The notes under the pieces are model-generated. The model was not told the DNA's origin and ran no database searches. It was given only the letters and a program-made list of their open reading frames with translations. The position numbers and the translations under genes are program-made. From Clostridiales bacterium (GTDB lineage: Bacteria; Bacillota; Clostridia; Oscillospirales; CAG-382), in assembly GCA_004553575.1 (NCBI GenBank), contig SFLA01000005.1:1-48791 (forward strand): 48,791 nt of DNA. Direction: 5' to 3'. Below are positions 7,280 to 15,515 of this stretch, piece after piece; the stretch's first letter is position 1; each line of letters begins with the position of its first letter.

Positions 7280-9901
7280 TTACTTTTTCACCTTTCTTTT
7301 TACTGCCGACGATATAAGCTTTGAAAGCTCGACGGCGGGTATCATAACGGCGGACAGGGCGAAGAACAGAGCGTACTGTCCTACCGTTATCTCGGTGAAC
7401 GAAAACACGTTGCGCAGGAACGGAACGAAGACTACCGCAGCGGTAAGCACGGCGGCTCCGATCGCCGTAAGACCGAGCAGAAGGTTCTGCTTTTTAAGCT
7501 TGAAAATGCTGCGGTCGAGCGAACGCATATTAAAGGCGTGGAATATTTCGGCGGTCGAAAGGGTTATGAACGCGGCGGTCATGCCGTCGCCGGTCCTGTC
7601 GCCGATAAAATAAGCGACCAGAGTAAGCAAGGCTATAAGCACGCCCTGTATTACGGTGTTCATTCCTACGCCGCCTCCGAATATGCTTTCGTCGCTGTCA
7701 CGGGGGGGACGCGCCATAATATCCTCGTCGGAGGCCTCGGTTCCGAGCGCCAGAGCGGGGAAACAGTCCGTTATAAGGTTGACCCAGAGTATATGCACGG
7801 GCTTAAGCAGTGTGAAGCCCATGACCGTGGATACGAACACCGCCGCAACCTCGGCGAGATTCGACGAAAGCAGGAACTGCACCGTTTTGCGTATATTCCC
7901 GTAAATGCGGCGTCCTTCGCCGACGGCGCCGACTATCGTTGCAAAGTTGTCGTCGGCGAGCACCATATCGGCAACGTTTTTGGTTACGTCGGTGCCGGTT
8001 ATGCCCATACCGATACCGATATCCGCGCTCTTGATACTGGGGGCGTCGTTAACTCCGTCGCCCGTCATGGCCACAATATATCCGCGCTCACGCCATGCGT
8101 TTACCACCCTTACCTTGTGCTCGGGGCGCACGCGGGCGTATACACGGTAATGCTCGATATTGTCGCGCAGATCGTCGTCGCTGATTCCGTCCAGCTCGGT
8201 GCCGGTTATCGCCTGCGACGGATCGCTTATTATTCCCAGCTCCCTGGCAATGGCTACGGCGGTATCGCGGTGATCCCCGGTTATCATTACCGGAATAATC
8301 CCGGCGGTACGGCAGGATTCGATTGCGCTCACGACTTCCGGACGCACCGGGTCGATCATGCCGCAGAAGCCGATAAATATAAGATCGTTTTCAAGATTTT
8401 CCGGAGATACATCCTCCGGCAGAGAGGGATATACGCGGTATGCGGCTGCAAGCACGCGCAGAGCACGGTCGGCAAAGGATTTGTTTATATTAAGCAGCTC
8501 GCGACGCTTTTCCTCGGTAAGCTCGGTTACTTCACCGTTTTCGAACAACCGCGTACAGCGGGTAATAAGCTCGTCCGGAGCGCCCTTTGTAAAGGCGGTA
8601 ACACGGTCTCCGTCGCGGTGAAGCGTGGTCATAAGCTTGCGTACGCTGTCAAAAGGAGCTTCGGCGATTCTCGGCAGTTTTTCGGAAAGCGCCTTTTTGG
8701 ATATGCCCAGCCCGGTCGCGTAGTTGACCAGAGCGCATTCCGTAGGCTCGCCTACGGCGATTCCGTTTTCGTCGGGCTCGGCATCGCTGCACAGGGTCAT
8801 CGCCGTTGCGAGAAGGCCTTCGTCCGACGCGTAATGATCGACTACCGTCATGCGGTTCTGAGTAAGGGTACCGGTTTTGTCCGAGCATATGACCTGCGCA
8901 CATCCGAGAGTTTCGACCGCGGTAAGGCGGCGGATTATTGCGTTGCGGCGTGCCATTTTGGTAACTCCGATCGAAAGCACCACGGTCACCACCGTGGCGA
9001 GTCCTTCGGGTATTGCCGCGACTGCGAGCGAAACGGCTATCATAAATGTGTTAAGCAGATCGGAGGCGTGGAACACTCCGTCGGTGATAAGCTCTTTAAC
9101 GGCGGAAAAGCCGAATATGAAAATACACACGCCGATTACGGCGAAGGAAAGGGTCTTCGAAAGCTGCGCCAGCTTTTTCTGAAGAGGCGTTTCGCCCTCC
9201 TTTGCGGCGGAAATCGCGCCGGCAATCTTGCCCATTTCGGTGTTCATACCGGTTTCGGTCACCACCGCTTTGCCGCGCCCGTACACTACCGTACCGCTCA
9301 TATATACGGAATTCTTTCTGTCTCCGAGCGGTACCGATCCGCCGTCCTCGCCGACAGGCGCAGTGTCCTTGTATACCGGAACGCTTTCGCCCGTAAGCGC
9401 GGATTCCTCGATCTGGAGCGATGCGGATTCGATAAGCCGCCCGTCTGCCGGAACACTGTCGCCCGCCTCGAGAAGAATTATATCGCCGGGAACGAGCTGA
9501 TCGCTGCGGAGCACGCGCAGTCTGCCGTCGCGCATTACCTTGCTGGTCGCGGCGGCCATATTCTGGAGCGCCTCCAGAGCCTTCTCGGCTTTGCTTTCCT
9601 GAACCACTCCGAGCACGCCGTTAAGCACAACTACGGCAAGTATAATGAACACGTCGGCAAGGCTTTCGTGCGATATTATTGCCGTTACCGCGCTGACCGC
9701 CGCGGCGGCGAGCAGGACAAGTATCATCGGGTTGGTAAGTTCTTTAAGGAACAGGCTTATAACCGAAGGCTTTTTTGCCTCCGCAAGCTTGTTGAGTCCG
9801 TATTTTTCCATGCGCTCCTGCGCCTGGGCGGAGGTCAGTCCGTCTTCGGTTGCGGAAAGCTCCTCGAGTACCTTTTTTGCCGAATGTCTGTAATAATCCA
9901 T
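7280..9901 (-). CDS. P-type Ca2+-translocating ATPase (SERCA/PMCA-like)
   Basis: This 873-aa P2-type pump has the N-terminal cation ATPase domain, TGES (170-173) in the actuator, PEGL (298-301) in transmembrane helix 4 as in Ca2+ pumps, the phosphorylated Asp 341 in DKTGTLT, and MTGDGVNDAPS in the hinge. TM6 carries NLITD with the Asp expected for a calcium site. About ten membrane segments lie near residues 55-75, 85-103, 252-270, 285-310 and in the last 200 residues. It should export Ca2+ from the cytoplasm. Its ATG shares one base with the PfkB stop (TAATG at 9901), so it is a true operon member, although its link to sugar use is unclear. Mn2+ transport cannot be excluded. Confidence 0.94.
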   Translation of the reverse strand: MDYYRHSAKKVLEELSATEDGLTSAQAQERMEKYGLNKLAEAKKPSVISLFLKELTNPMILVLLAAAAVSAVTAIISHESLADVFIILAVVVLNGVLGVVQESKAEKALEALQNMAAATSKVMRDGRLRVLRSDQLVPGDIILLEAGDSVPADGRLIESASLQIEESALTGESVPVYKDTAPVGEDGGSVPLGDRKNSVYMSGTVVYGRGKAVVTETGMNTEMGKIAGAISAAKEGETPLQKKLAQLSKTLSFAVIGVCIFIFGFSAVKELITDGVFHASDLLNTFMIAVSLAVAAIPEGLATVVTVVLSIGVTKMARRNAIIRRLTAVETLGCAQVICSDKTGTLTQNRMTVVDHYASDEGLLATAMTLCSDAEPDENGIAVGEPTECALVNYATGLGISKKALSEKLPRIAEAPFDSVRKLMTTLHRDGDRVTAFTKGAPDELITRCTRLFENGEVTELTEEKRRELLNINKSFADRALRVLAAAYRVYPSLPEDVSPENLENDLIFIGFCGMIDPVRPEVVSAIESCRTAGIIPVMITGDHRDTAVAIARELGIISDPSQAITGTELDGISDDDLRDNIEHYRVYARVRPEHKVRVVNAWRERGYIVAMTGDGVNDAPSIKSADIGIGMGITGTDVTKNVADMVLADDNFATIVGAVGEGRRIYGNIRKTVQFLLSSNLAEVAAVFVSTVMGFTLLKPVHILWVNLITDCFPALALGTEASDEDIMARPPRDSDESIFGGGVGMNTVIQGVLIALLTLVAYFIGDRTGDGMTAAFITLSTAEIFHAFNMRSLDRSIFKLKKQNLLLGLTAIGAAVLTAAVVFVPFLRNVFSFTEITVGQYALFFALSAVMIPAVELSKLISSAVKRKVKK

Positions 9902-10770
9902 TATTTTCCTCCGTTGGGATATATTCTGTTTATAAGCTCGGCAGGGTAATCCGGCACCGCGCCGAGCTGTGTAACGACGTACCCGGCAAGCGTGCAGGCA
10001 CGGGAAAGAGATTCGCCGATCCCCGTGCCGGACAGCCGGTTCACGAGATACGCCGCCGAAAAGCTGTCTCCGGCGCCGACGGACGACACTGGTGTTACCC
10101 TTTCCGCCGGAGCGTAATACCGTCCGGAACGCGTAAACGCCATTGCTCCGTCGGTATCGAGTGTGACGAGAACGGTGTGTATTTTCGGGAAGTCATTAAG
10201 AATCCGTTCGGCGGCGCGGGTATGGTCGCTCCCGCCGCCGAATATCCCCGCTTCCTCGCGGCTGAACTTGAGTACGGTCGCGTTCGACAGGCAGATCGAA
10301 ATAATCTCGTCGGTGCAGAAATCCTGCCTTACGTTGATATCGCAGAACCGTTCCGCGGCGGAAGCCTTGGCGGACAGCTCCAGCAGTGACCTGCGCGATT
10401 CTTCGCCCCTCAGAGCAAGAGATCCGAAGTATAAGGCGTCAAATACAATGTCGGTATCCGGGCAGGGTATATAATCGTAAGCGGTGCCGGACTTAAGATC
10501 GTATTCCGGATGTCCTTCGGTCAGAGTGACCTCGCATATACCGGTGGGGCGGTCGCTGACGGCGGTGTATCTGCCGTCGATTCCGTGGGCGCGTATCTCG
10601 TTTGCGGCGTCGGCGCCGGCTTTATCGTTGCCGACGGCGGAAACGAAGTATGTCTCCGCGCCCAGCCGCGCGCAGTGCGCGGCGAAATTGAACGGTGCTC
10701 CGCCGATAACGCGCTTATCGCCGAAAACATCCCAGAGCACCTCTCCGAATACAAGTATTTTCATAATCAT
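9901..10770 (-). CDS. PfkB-family carbohydrate kinase, probable fructokinase
   Basis: This 289-aa ribokinase-fold enzyme has the N-terminal PfkB signature VIGGAPFNFAAH (21-32) and the C-terminal ATP site with VGAGDSF (231-237), where Asp 235 should be the catalytic base. The opening GEVLWDVF is common in bacterial fructokinases of this family. It would phosphorylate fructose made by the isomerase encoded upstream, giving fructose-6-phosphate. The first ATG (10770) overlaps the isomerase stop as ATGA and has GAGG about 6 bases upstream. A second ATG two codons in is less likely. Ribose, tagatose or another ketose cannot be excluded from sequence alone. Confidence 0.88.
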   Translation of the reverse strand: MIMKILVFGEVLWDVFGDKRVIGGAPFNFAAHCARLGAETYFVSAVGNDKAGADAANEIRAHGIDGRYTAVSDRPTGICEVTLTEGHPEYDLKSGTAYDYIPCPDTDIVFDALYFGSLALRGEESRRSLLELSAKASAAERFCDINVRQDFCTDEIISICLSNATVLKFSREEAGIFGGGSDHTRAAERILNDFPKIHTVLVTLDTDGAMAFTRSGRYYAPAERVTPVSSVGAGDSFSAAYLVNRLSGTGIGESLSRACTLAGYVVTQLGAVPDYPAELINRIYPNGGK

Positions 10771-11444
10771 TTTGCCTCAGGGTATTCGTTGCACAGCAGA
10801 TATACCGGCGGGCAGTCCTCCTCGATTTCGGGAAACCTTCCCTGAGGCTCGTAGAACCGGTTGTCGGTGTTGTCGTCGTTTACCATTGACACCTCTCCGA
10901 GCAGGCATTTTCCGTGACCCTTTTCCGCCCAGAAGGCATGGTACTGACCGGGACGCAGGGTTATACTTTCGCCCGGGGTAAGACGTATTACAGTGCCGGA
11001 CGGGACGGTATACACCCTTCCGTCGGTGTTGACCGTCACCGGTTCGGTTCCGAGAGTATCGTTCTCGCCGCGGGAATACAGCTCGACCATAAGGTTTCCG
11101 CCGCCGCGGTTGATAATATCCTCCATCTTGTTCCAGTGAAAGTGCATCGGGCTGTATTGGTCTTCTTCGGATATCAGCAGTTTTTCGGCATAGGGCTTGT
11201 CGCTTCCGCCGTGAAGATTTCCGTTGCGTATCGTGAACAGAAAAAGCCCGGTAGAAGCGAAGTCTCCTCTGCCGTAGTCGGTTACGTCCCAGCCGAGCAT
11301 GTTACGGCGTATTTCGTCGTATTCATGACCTTTTTCCGCCCATTCCTCCGGCGTGAAGAAGGCAAACGGCGGCAGACAGAAGCCCCGGCTCTTTATAAAA
11401 TCCATGTTTTCGAGTATTATACGGTTTATCTCGGATCTTTTCAT
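10767..11444 (-). CDS. D-lyxose ketol-isomerase (mannose/fructose isomerase activity likely)
   Basis: This 225-aa cupin enzyme matches the D-lyxose isomerase family (PF07385) in length and sequence: it begins MKRSEIN and has LPPFAFFTPEEW near residue 24. The metal ligands are visible as His 101, His 103 and Glu 108 in MHFHWNKMED and His 169 in GQYHAFW. The family interconverts D-lyxose with D-xylulose and D-mannose with D-fructose. Position at the head of an operon with a PfkB kinase and an alpha-mannosidase favours the mannose-to-fructose role. GGAGGTG lies 7 bases before the ATG. It has its own sigma-A promoter at 11466-11494. Confidence 0.93.
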   Translation of the reverse strand: MKRSEINRIILENMDFIKSRGFCLPPFAFFTPEEWAEKGHEYDEIRRNMLGWDVTDYGRGDFASTGLFLFTIRNGNLHGGSDKPYAEKLLISEEDQYSPMHFHWNKMEDIINRGGGNLMVELYSRGENDTLGTEPVTVNTDGRVYTVPSGTVIRLTPGESITLRPGQYHAFWAEKGHGKCLLGEVSMVNDDNTDNRFYEPQGRFPEIEEDCPPVYLLCNEYPEAK

Positions 11445-11465
11445 TCGAAAACACCTCCGTATAAG

Positions 11466-11494
11466 ATTATGACATAACTGCGCATCTTTTTCAA
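11466..11494 (-). promoter_or_regulatory. Promoter of the mannoside operon
   Basis: On the minus strand TTGAAA (11494-11489), 17 bases, then CATAAT (11471-11466). It lies about 22 bases before the lyxose isomerase ATG and diverges from the deacetylase promoter at 11525. Confidence 0.65.
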
Positions 11495-11524
11495 TAGTCA
11501 GATGTCACCCTGTGTATAATTATC

Positions 11525-11553
11525 TTGACATTACGACGGAATAAAAGTAAAAT
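11525..11553 (+). promoter_or_regulatory. Promoter of the polysaccharide deacetylase gene
   Basis: TTGACA (11525-11530), 17-base spacer, TAAAAT (11548-11553). GGGAGGTGA follows at 11558-11566. Confidence 0.75.
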
Positions 11554-11574
11554 GACCGGGAGGTGACGAATAAT

Positions 11575-12258
11575 ATGTGGAACGGGTATCGAAAGGCGCT
11601 TACCTTCAGCTACGACGACGGCGTCGTTCAGGACGCGCGGCTGGTAAAAATACTAAACGAATACGGACTTAAGGGCACATTTAATCTGAATTCCGGAATA
11701 ATGACTCCCGAAAGCCGATGGGAATACCGCGGAGCGCAGGCAGTGCGTATGGCTCCGGACGGCCTTAAGGAACTGTACCGCGGTCACGAGATAGCCGTAC
11801 ACGGTGTTACACACGCCGACCTCACGGGAATGACGCGGGACGAAATGCTTGCCGAGATCGGCGGCGACCGCAAGGCGCTCGAAGAACTGTTCGGCTGCAG
11901 TATAAAAGGAATGGCGTATGCCTACGGCACCCACAACGGAGCGGTTGAATCCGCGGCGCGTGACTGCGGTATTCGCTGGGCGCGTACCACCGTTTCGACC
12001 GGGTCGTTCGGTATCGGCCCCGATCCGCTCGTTTACAATCCCACCTGTCATCACGCAGACGAGGCGATATTCCGTCTGGCAGAGAGGTTTGTTTCCGATA
12101 ACGGCGACGAGGATATGCTGTTTTATATCTGGGGACACAGCTATGAGTTCGACGCCGACGGCGGAAGCTGGGGAGAGTTCGAGCGGCTGTGCAAATACCT
12201 TTCCGGCAGAAGCGATATATTCTACTGCACCAATTCCGAGGCGCTTTGCGCCGGCTGA
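11575..12258 (+). CDS. Polysaccharide deacetylase family protein
   Basis: This 227-aa NodB-homology protein begins directly at the catalytic motif TFSYDDG (residues 10-16; Asp 15 is the likely metal ligand). The metal-binding HGVTH (His 76, His 80) follows, with a late GHSYEF motif. There is no signal peptide, so it is probably cytoplasmic or the substrate is small. It would remove acetyl groups from N- or O-acetylated sugars. A GTG at 11563 is in frame but lies inside the Shine-Dalgarno sequence, so the ATG at 11575 (8 bases after GGGAGGTGA) is used here. It is a single-gene unit between its promoter and the terminator at 12275-12300. Divergence from the mannoside operon hints at a shared glycan theme. 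Confidence 0.9.
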   Translation: MWNGYRKALTFSYDDGVVQDARLVKILNEYGLKGTFNLNSGIMTPESRWEYRGAQAVRMAPDGLKELYRGHEIAVHGVTHADLTGMTRDEMLAEIGGDRKALEELFGCSIKGMAYAYGTHNGAVESAARDCGIRWARTTVSTGSFGIGPDPLVYNPTCHHADEAIFRLAERFVSDNGDEDMLFYIWGHSYEFDADGGSWGEFERLCKYLSGRSDIFYCTNSEALCAG

Positions 12259-12270
12259 AAACAAAAAAAC

Positions 12271-12310
12271 GCAAAAGCCGGACGGTAACCCGTCCGGCTT
12301 ATTATTTTTA
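12271..12310. terminator. Bidirectional terminator between deacetylase and HAD genes
   Basis: AAGCCGGACGG (12275-12285) pairs with CCGTCCGGCTT (12290-12300) around TAAC. An A-rich left flank and a T-rich right flank serve the two convergent genes. Confidence 0.85.
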
Positions 12311-12973
12311 TTCGGGGTCGCTTTCGAGCAGCGCCTTCGACAGCCCGTCGATACCGACGGTGATATAATCCGCGCCGGCTTCTTCGTGCTCACCCGGCTC
12401 GGCGCAGCCCATATATACACCGAACGAGCTTATTCCGGCGCCGTGCGCGCCGACAGTGTCGTATCTGCGGTCTCCGACAAGCAGCACGTCGCGCTTGTCG
12501 GGGTTTCCGAACCGGCGCAGCGCTTCGATAACCACCGACAGCTTGTCCGACCGGCTGTCGTCAAGGCTTGCCCCGGTTATCTCGTCGAGATATTTGTCAA
12601 GCCCGAAGTGCTTCATAAGCAGCACGGCGTTTCGCTCAGGCTTGGAGGTCGCGAGTCCGAGTATGTGCCCGCGCTTTTTCAGCTCCGCAAGCAGCTCGGG
12701 AACGCCGTCGAACATCCGGCAGCGGTACATTCCCCCGGAGTTGTATTTCTCGCGGTAAAGCTTTAACGCCTGCTCCGATTGCTCCGGCGTTAATCCGTGA
12801 AACCGGCAGAACGAATATTTAAGCGGAGGTCCCATATACGGCTTAAGGCTTTCGTCGTCGGTAACCTCGATTCCGAACGACCTGAGGGAGTACTTCACAC
12901 ATTCGTACACCCCCTCTGAGGTATCGAGCAGCATCCCGTCGAGGTCGAACAGGATATATCGGTAGTTTCTCAT
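12308..12973 (-). CDS. HAD-superfamily hydrolase (phosphoglycolate phosphatase-like)
   Basis: This 221-aa phosphatase has motif I FDLDGMLLDT (Asp 10, Asp 12), motif II in ATSKPERN, and a motif IV region VGDRRYD near residue 164, with a helical cap between. This is the Gph/PGMB-like group, which acts on small phosphate monoesters. The frame is open much further upstream, but ATG 12973 overlaps the stop of the SGNH gene as ATGA and is followed at once by the conserved core, so it is the start. The substrate is unknown. It is the third gene of a minus-strand operon. Confidence 0.9.
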   Translation of the reverse strand: MRNYRYILFDLDGMLLDTSEGVYECVKYSLRSFGIEVTDDESLKPYMGPPLKYSFCRFHGLTPEQSEQALKLYREKYNSGGMYRCRMFDGVPELLAELKKRGHILGLATSKPERNAVLLMKHFGLDKYLDEITGASLDDSRSDKLSVVIEALRRFGNPDKRDVLLVGDRRYDTVGAHGAGISSFGVYMGCAEPGEHEEAGADYITVGIDGLSKALLESDPE

Positions 12974-13878
12974 TTCAGCGACTCCTCTATCAGCGCGGCG
13001 ATAAGTCTGTGTCCGTAGGCGTTGGGATGCGGATCGATGCTGCCGCCGACCGGGTCGGCGTTGACGCAGTCGGAATCTGCGGCGGAAAAGCCTGCGTACA
13101 CGTCGCATACGATATAACCGCAGCTTTCGGCGGAGTCTGTTATTAAGGAGTTGATACGGGATACGCAGGAACCGGCAAACGCCGAGAACGGTACAGATAC
13201 TCCGCCTGAGTCGAAGGTAAAGACATCGAATCCGACATAAGGATTATATACCGTCTGAAAGATTATAACGGCGTCGGGATTTACTGAACGGATATACGAT
13301 ATTATTTCGGGAATGTCTTCCGCCAGCTCCTTAAGTCCGTTGTCCATATCGGCAACGACACCGGAAATATCCGGTATCGACGCATCCGGTTTGCCGAAGC
13401 TCTGATATAAGCTGCCGAGCAGCGGATATGCCGGCTGAAGCAGATTGTTCGCTCCCGTGCTTATTGAGATAACGGTCGCGCTGCCGATCATTTCCGCCTC
13501 TCCGGACATGAGCATATCCAGCAGCTCGCCCGAGGTCTGTCCGTCAACGCCGTAGTTGTATACGGCACAGCCGTAATCGCTGCCGATAAGCGACGAATAG
13601 CATTCCGCCTGCGGGTCGGCAAGGCCGTACCCGCGGCATATCGAATCTCCCAGCGCGACGTATATGTCGTCCGCGGAAAAGGTGCGTGCGGAATCGTCCG
13701 TGCCGGAGTCTTCGGTGCTTACGCCGTCGCCGGACGGATTCTCCGAAGCGCTTCCGAATCCCGCCGCGTCGCTCTCGCCGTCCCGGCTGGCGTCGGCGGA
13801 CGGTTCGCCGACGGCGCCGCAGGCGGAAACCGACAGCACCGTCATAAGCGCCAAAACGGCGGCAAACAGTTTTTTCAT
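12970..13878 (-). CDS. SGNH/GDSL-hydrolase lipoprotein
   Basis: This 302-aa protein has a lipoprotein signal (LSVSAC, Cys 20) and a low-complexity Ser/Asp/Gly linker to about residue 68. A GDSL-type esterase domain follows: block I ALGDSICRG with catalytic Ser 79, block II/III Gly and Asn residues (STGANNLL), and a C-terminal DPHPNAYGH carrying the catalytic Asp-x-x-His. It should be anchored outside the membrane and hydrolyse esters, perhaps acetylated cell-wall or host glycans. The start has AAAGGGGAAA upstream. It lies 22 bases after the propeller-like gene and overlaps the HAD gene. Confidence 0.9.
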   Translation of the reverse strand: MKKLFAAVLALMTVLSVSACGAVGEPSADASRDGESDAAGFGSASENPSGDGVSTEDSGTDDSARTFSADDIYVALGDSICRGYGLADPQAECYSSLIGSDYGCAVYNYGVDGQTSGELLDMLMSGEAEMIGSATVISISTGANNLLQPAYPLLGSLYQSFGKPDASIPDISGVVADMDNGLKELAEDIPEIISYIRSVNPDAVIIFQTVYNPYVGFDVFTFDSGGVSVPFSAFAGSCVSRINSLITDSAESCGYIVCDVYAGFSAADSDCVNADPVGGSIDPHPNAYGHRLIAALIEESLK

Positions 13879-13900
13879 ATGGTTTTCCCCTTTATGTGTG

Positions 13901-14743
13901 TTAACCGTTTAATAATCCGTTTATGTAGGCGTTTATCTCGGATTCGCTTTTTACCGTGTTGAAGAAGCTGCCGTCGCAGACATATGCGGTTCCGCAGCGG
14001 TCTCCGTTTACGCCGCCCTGAAGCGAAGCCCGGTATTTTCCTCCGCCCATGCACTCAAAGCCGTACGGGGAAGAAAACTCGTACTTTGCGGCGATCCGCT
14101 TAAGGTCCGGGGTTATTCTGTAAAGCGTTTCGCGCGGCTGGTACGGCTTTTCCCTGCCGTAGGTCGAAAACCAGAACTCACCGGTTTCGGGGTCGCAGTC
14201 GAGATTCTGTATTCCGAACACCGTGTTCCCGGTGGGTATGCGGTATTCGCGCAGATAATCGCCTTCGGGTGTGAACTGAAGGATTATCTGGTCGGAAAAC
14301 CGTTCGTCCGTAAGAACGGCGCAGGCTACGAACATCGAATCCGCGCCGGTGGACGGGTCTTTACCGAATGCAACTCCGTCGACACCGCGGAAGCCCCGGG
14401 TATCGCTTTCGCTGCCGGCAATCGCCTTGTAGCGGTCGCAGATATCGAGATTGATGTCTGCGGTCTGCTCAAGCGTTTCGCAGTCGTATACCTTTATTCG
14501 GAAGCTTGACCAATCGTCCCACACCTTTCCTTCTCCCGGAAAGCCGAGATAGCTCGCGTATATCTTCCCGCGGAAGCAGTCTATATCCCCGAGATGACCG
14601 CCGTGTACCTCGGTCTGACGTTTTACCGTACCGGAAAGCGTGGTTTTTACGAGACTGTCGGTGAACGACCAGTACATAAAACCGTTGTAAGACGAAAATC
14701 CCTGCATATGATAATTCTGATGTACAACTTCGATGTGTTCCAT
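13901..14743 (-). CDS. Hypothetical beta-propeller-like protein
   Basis: This 280-aa protein has no clear signal or membrane segment. Repeated strand patterns such as GHLGDIDCFRGKIYASYLG, FRGVDGVAFGKDP, FGIQNLDCDPETGEFWFST and SPYGFECMGGGKYRASL look like propeller blades in which each turn reads out a value (NHL/SMP-30-like). No catalytic motif can be named. It is first in the operon with the SGNH lipoprotein and HAD phosphatase and has a strong promoter. AACGGAG precedes the ATG. It could be a binding or scaffold protein, or a lactonase-type enzyme, but there is no direct evidence for either. Confidence 0.7.
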   Translation of the reverse strand: MEHIEVVHQNYHMQGFSSYNGFMYWSFTDSLVKTTLSGTVKRQTEVHGGHLGDIDCFRGKIYASYLGFPGEGKVWDDWSSFRIKVYDCETLEQTADINLDICDRYKAIAGSESDTRGFRGVDGVAFGKDPSTGADSMFVACAVLTDERFSDQIILQFTPEGDYLREYRIPTGNTVFGIQNLDCDPETGEFWFSTYGREKPYQPRETLYRITPDLKRIAAKYEFSSPYGFECMGGGKYRASLQGGVNGDRCGTAYVCDGSFFNTVKSESEINAYINGLLNG

Positions 14744-14766
14744 AAACGCTCCGTTCCTTTTTGCTG

Positions 14767-14795
14767 ATTATATCCGACCCCGTATACAAAGTCAA
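14767..14795 (-). promoter_or_regulatory. Promoter of the propeller/SGNH/HAD operon
   Basis: Minus strand TTGACT (14795-14790), 17 bases, TATAAT (14772-14767), about 24 bases before the ATG at 14743. Confidence 0.85.
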
Positions 14796-14807
14796 CGCCG
14801 GCGGAGG

Positions 14808-14836
14808 TTGATTTTTGCCGTACGCAATGGTATTAT
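14808..14836 (+). promoter_or_regulatory. Promoter of the pcp gene
   Basis: TTGATT (14808-14813), 17 bases, TATTAT (14831-14836). Its -35 lies only 12 bases from the -35 of the divergent promoter. Confidence 0.7.
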
Positions 14837-14862
14837 CCTTGTATATGAGGTGATCGTAATAT

Positions 14863-15468
14863 ATGAAGATTCTCGTCACCGCGTTCGGCCCGTTCGGTCC
14901 GGATGCGGAAAATTCGTCGCTTAATGCGCTTTCGGCACTGCCGGAAATAATCGGTGAAGATATGGTCGTAAAAGCGGTTCTTCCCGTGGTGTTCGGACGA
15001 TGCGGAGAGGTTATCCGGTCGCTTATGTTTGTAATCCGTCCCGATGCGGTCGTATCGCTCGGGCAGGCGGCGGGAAGGGACAGCGTAACCCCGGAGCTTA
15101 TTGCAAAAAACGTAAGAAACTGCACCGTACCCGACAACGAAGGGCAGATATTTACCGCGGACACAATAGCCCGGGACGGCGCTCCGCAGCTCAGTTCGAC
15201 TCTGCCGTCCGACGAAATAGTCGGTGCGCTCACCGCGGCAGGTATACCCGCAAAGATATCGGATTCCGCGGGCACTTACGTATGCAACGACCTTATGTAC
15301 TCGCTTCTCGGGTGCGCGGCGGTTCCGGCGGGCTTTATTCATCTTCCCGTATCGGATTCTATTGCCGCCGCACGGAAAATCCCGGTTCCGCACATGGATC
15401 AGAAGGATATCGACCGCGCAGTGCTGATTGCGGTTAAGACCGTGCTCGGATCGCTCAGAGGGAAATAA
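14863..15468 (+). CDS. pcp: Pyroglutamyl-peptidase I
   Basis: This 201-aa cysteine peptidase (C15 family) removes N-terminal pyroglutamate from peptides in the cytoplasm. The start KILVTAFGPFG is diagnostic. The triad is visible as Glu 78 in the GQAAGR..TPE block, Cys 141 in AGTYVCN and His 160 in GFIHLP. Length is close to the family norm. GAGGTGA precedes the ATG. It is a monocistronic unit with its own promoter and a terminator at 15475-15509. Confidence 0.94.
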   Translation: MKILVTAFGPFGPDAENSSLNALSALPEIIGEDMVVKAVLPVVFGRCGEVIRSLMFVIRPDAVVSLGQAAGRDSVTPELIAKNVRNCTVPDNEGQIFTADTIARDGAPQLSSTLPSDEIVGALTAAGIPAKISDSAGTYVCNDLMYSLLGCAAVPAGFIHLPVSDSIAAARKIPVPHMDQKDIDRAVLIAVKTVLGSLRGK

Positions 15469-15474
15469 AAACAT

Positions 15475-15509
15475 AAAACGGGGGTATGCCGGCGGCTTAC
15501 CCCCGTTTT
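15475..15509. terminator. Bidirectional terminator between pcp and ZIP genes
   Basis: AAAACGGGGGTA (15475-15486) pairs with TACCCCCGTTTT (15498-15509). It has T runs on both strands and serves two convergent genes. Confidence 0.88.
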
Positions 15510-15515
15510 GCCGTG

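Noticed and set aside
7538..9949. 803-aa plus-strand frame opposite the calcium pump
   Set aside because: It is antisense to a P-type ATPase with all family motifs. Its composition (rich in Arg, Gly, His, Tyr) is that of a shadow frame in G/C-ending codon sequence.
14863..15468. Possible inactive pyroglutamyl peptidase because of AGTYVCND in place of the usual AGTYVCNH
   Set aside because: Glu 78, Cys 141 and His 160 of the triad are all present. The changed residue is next to, but not part of, the triad.
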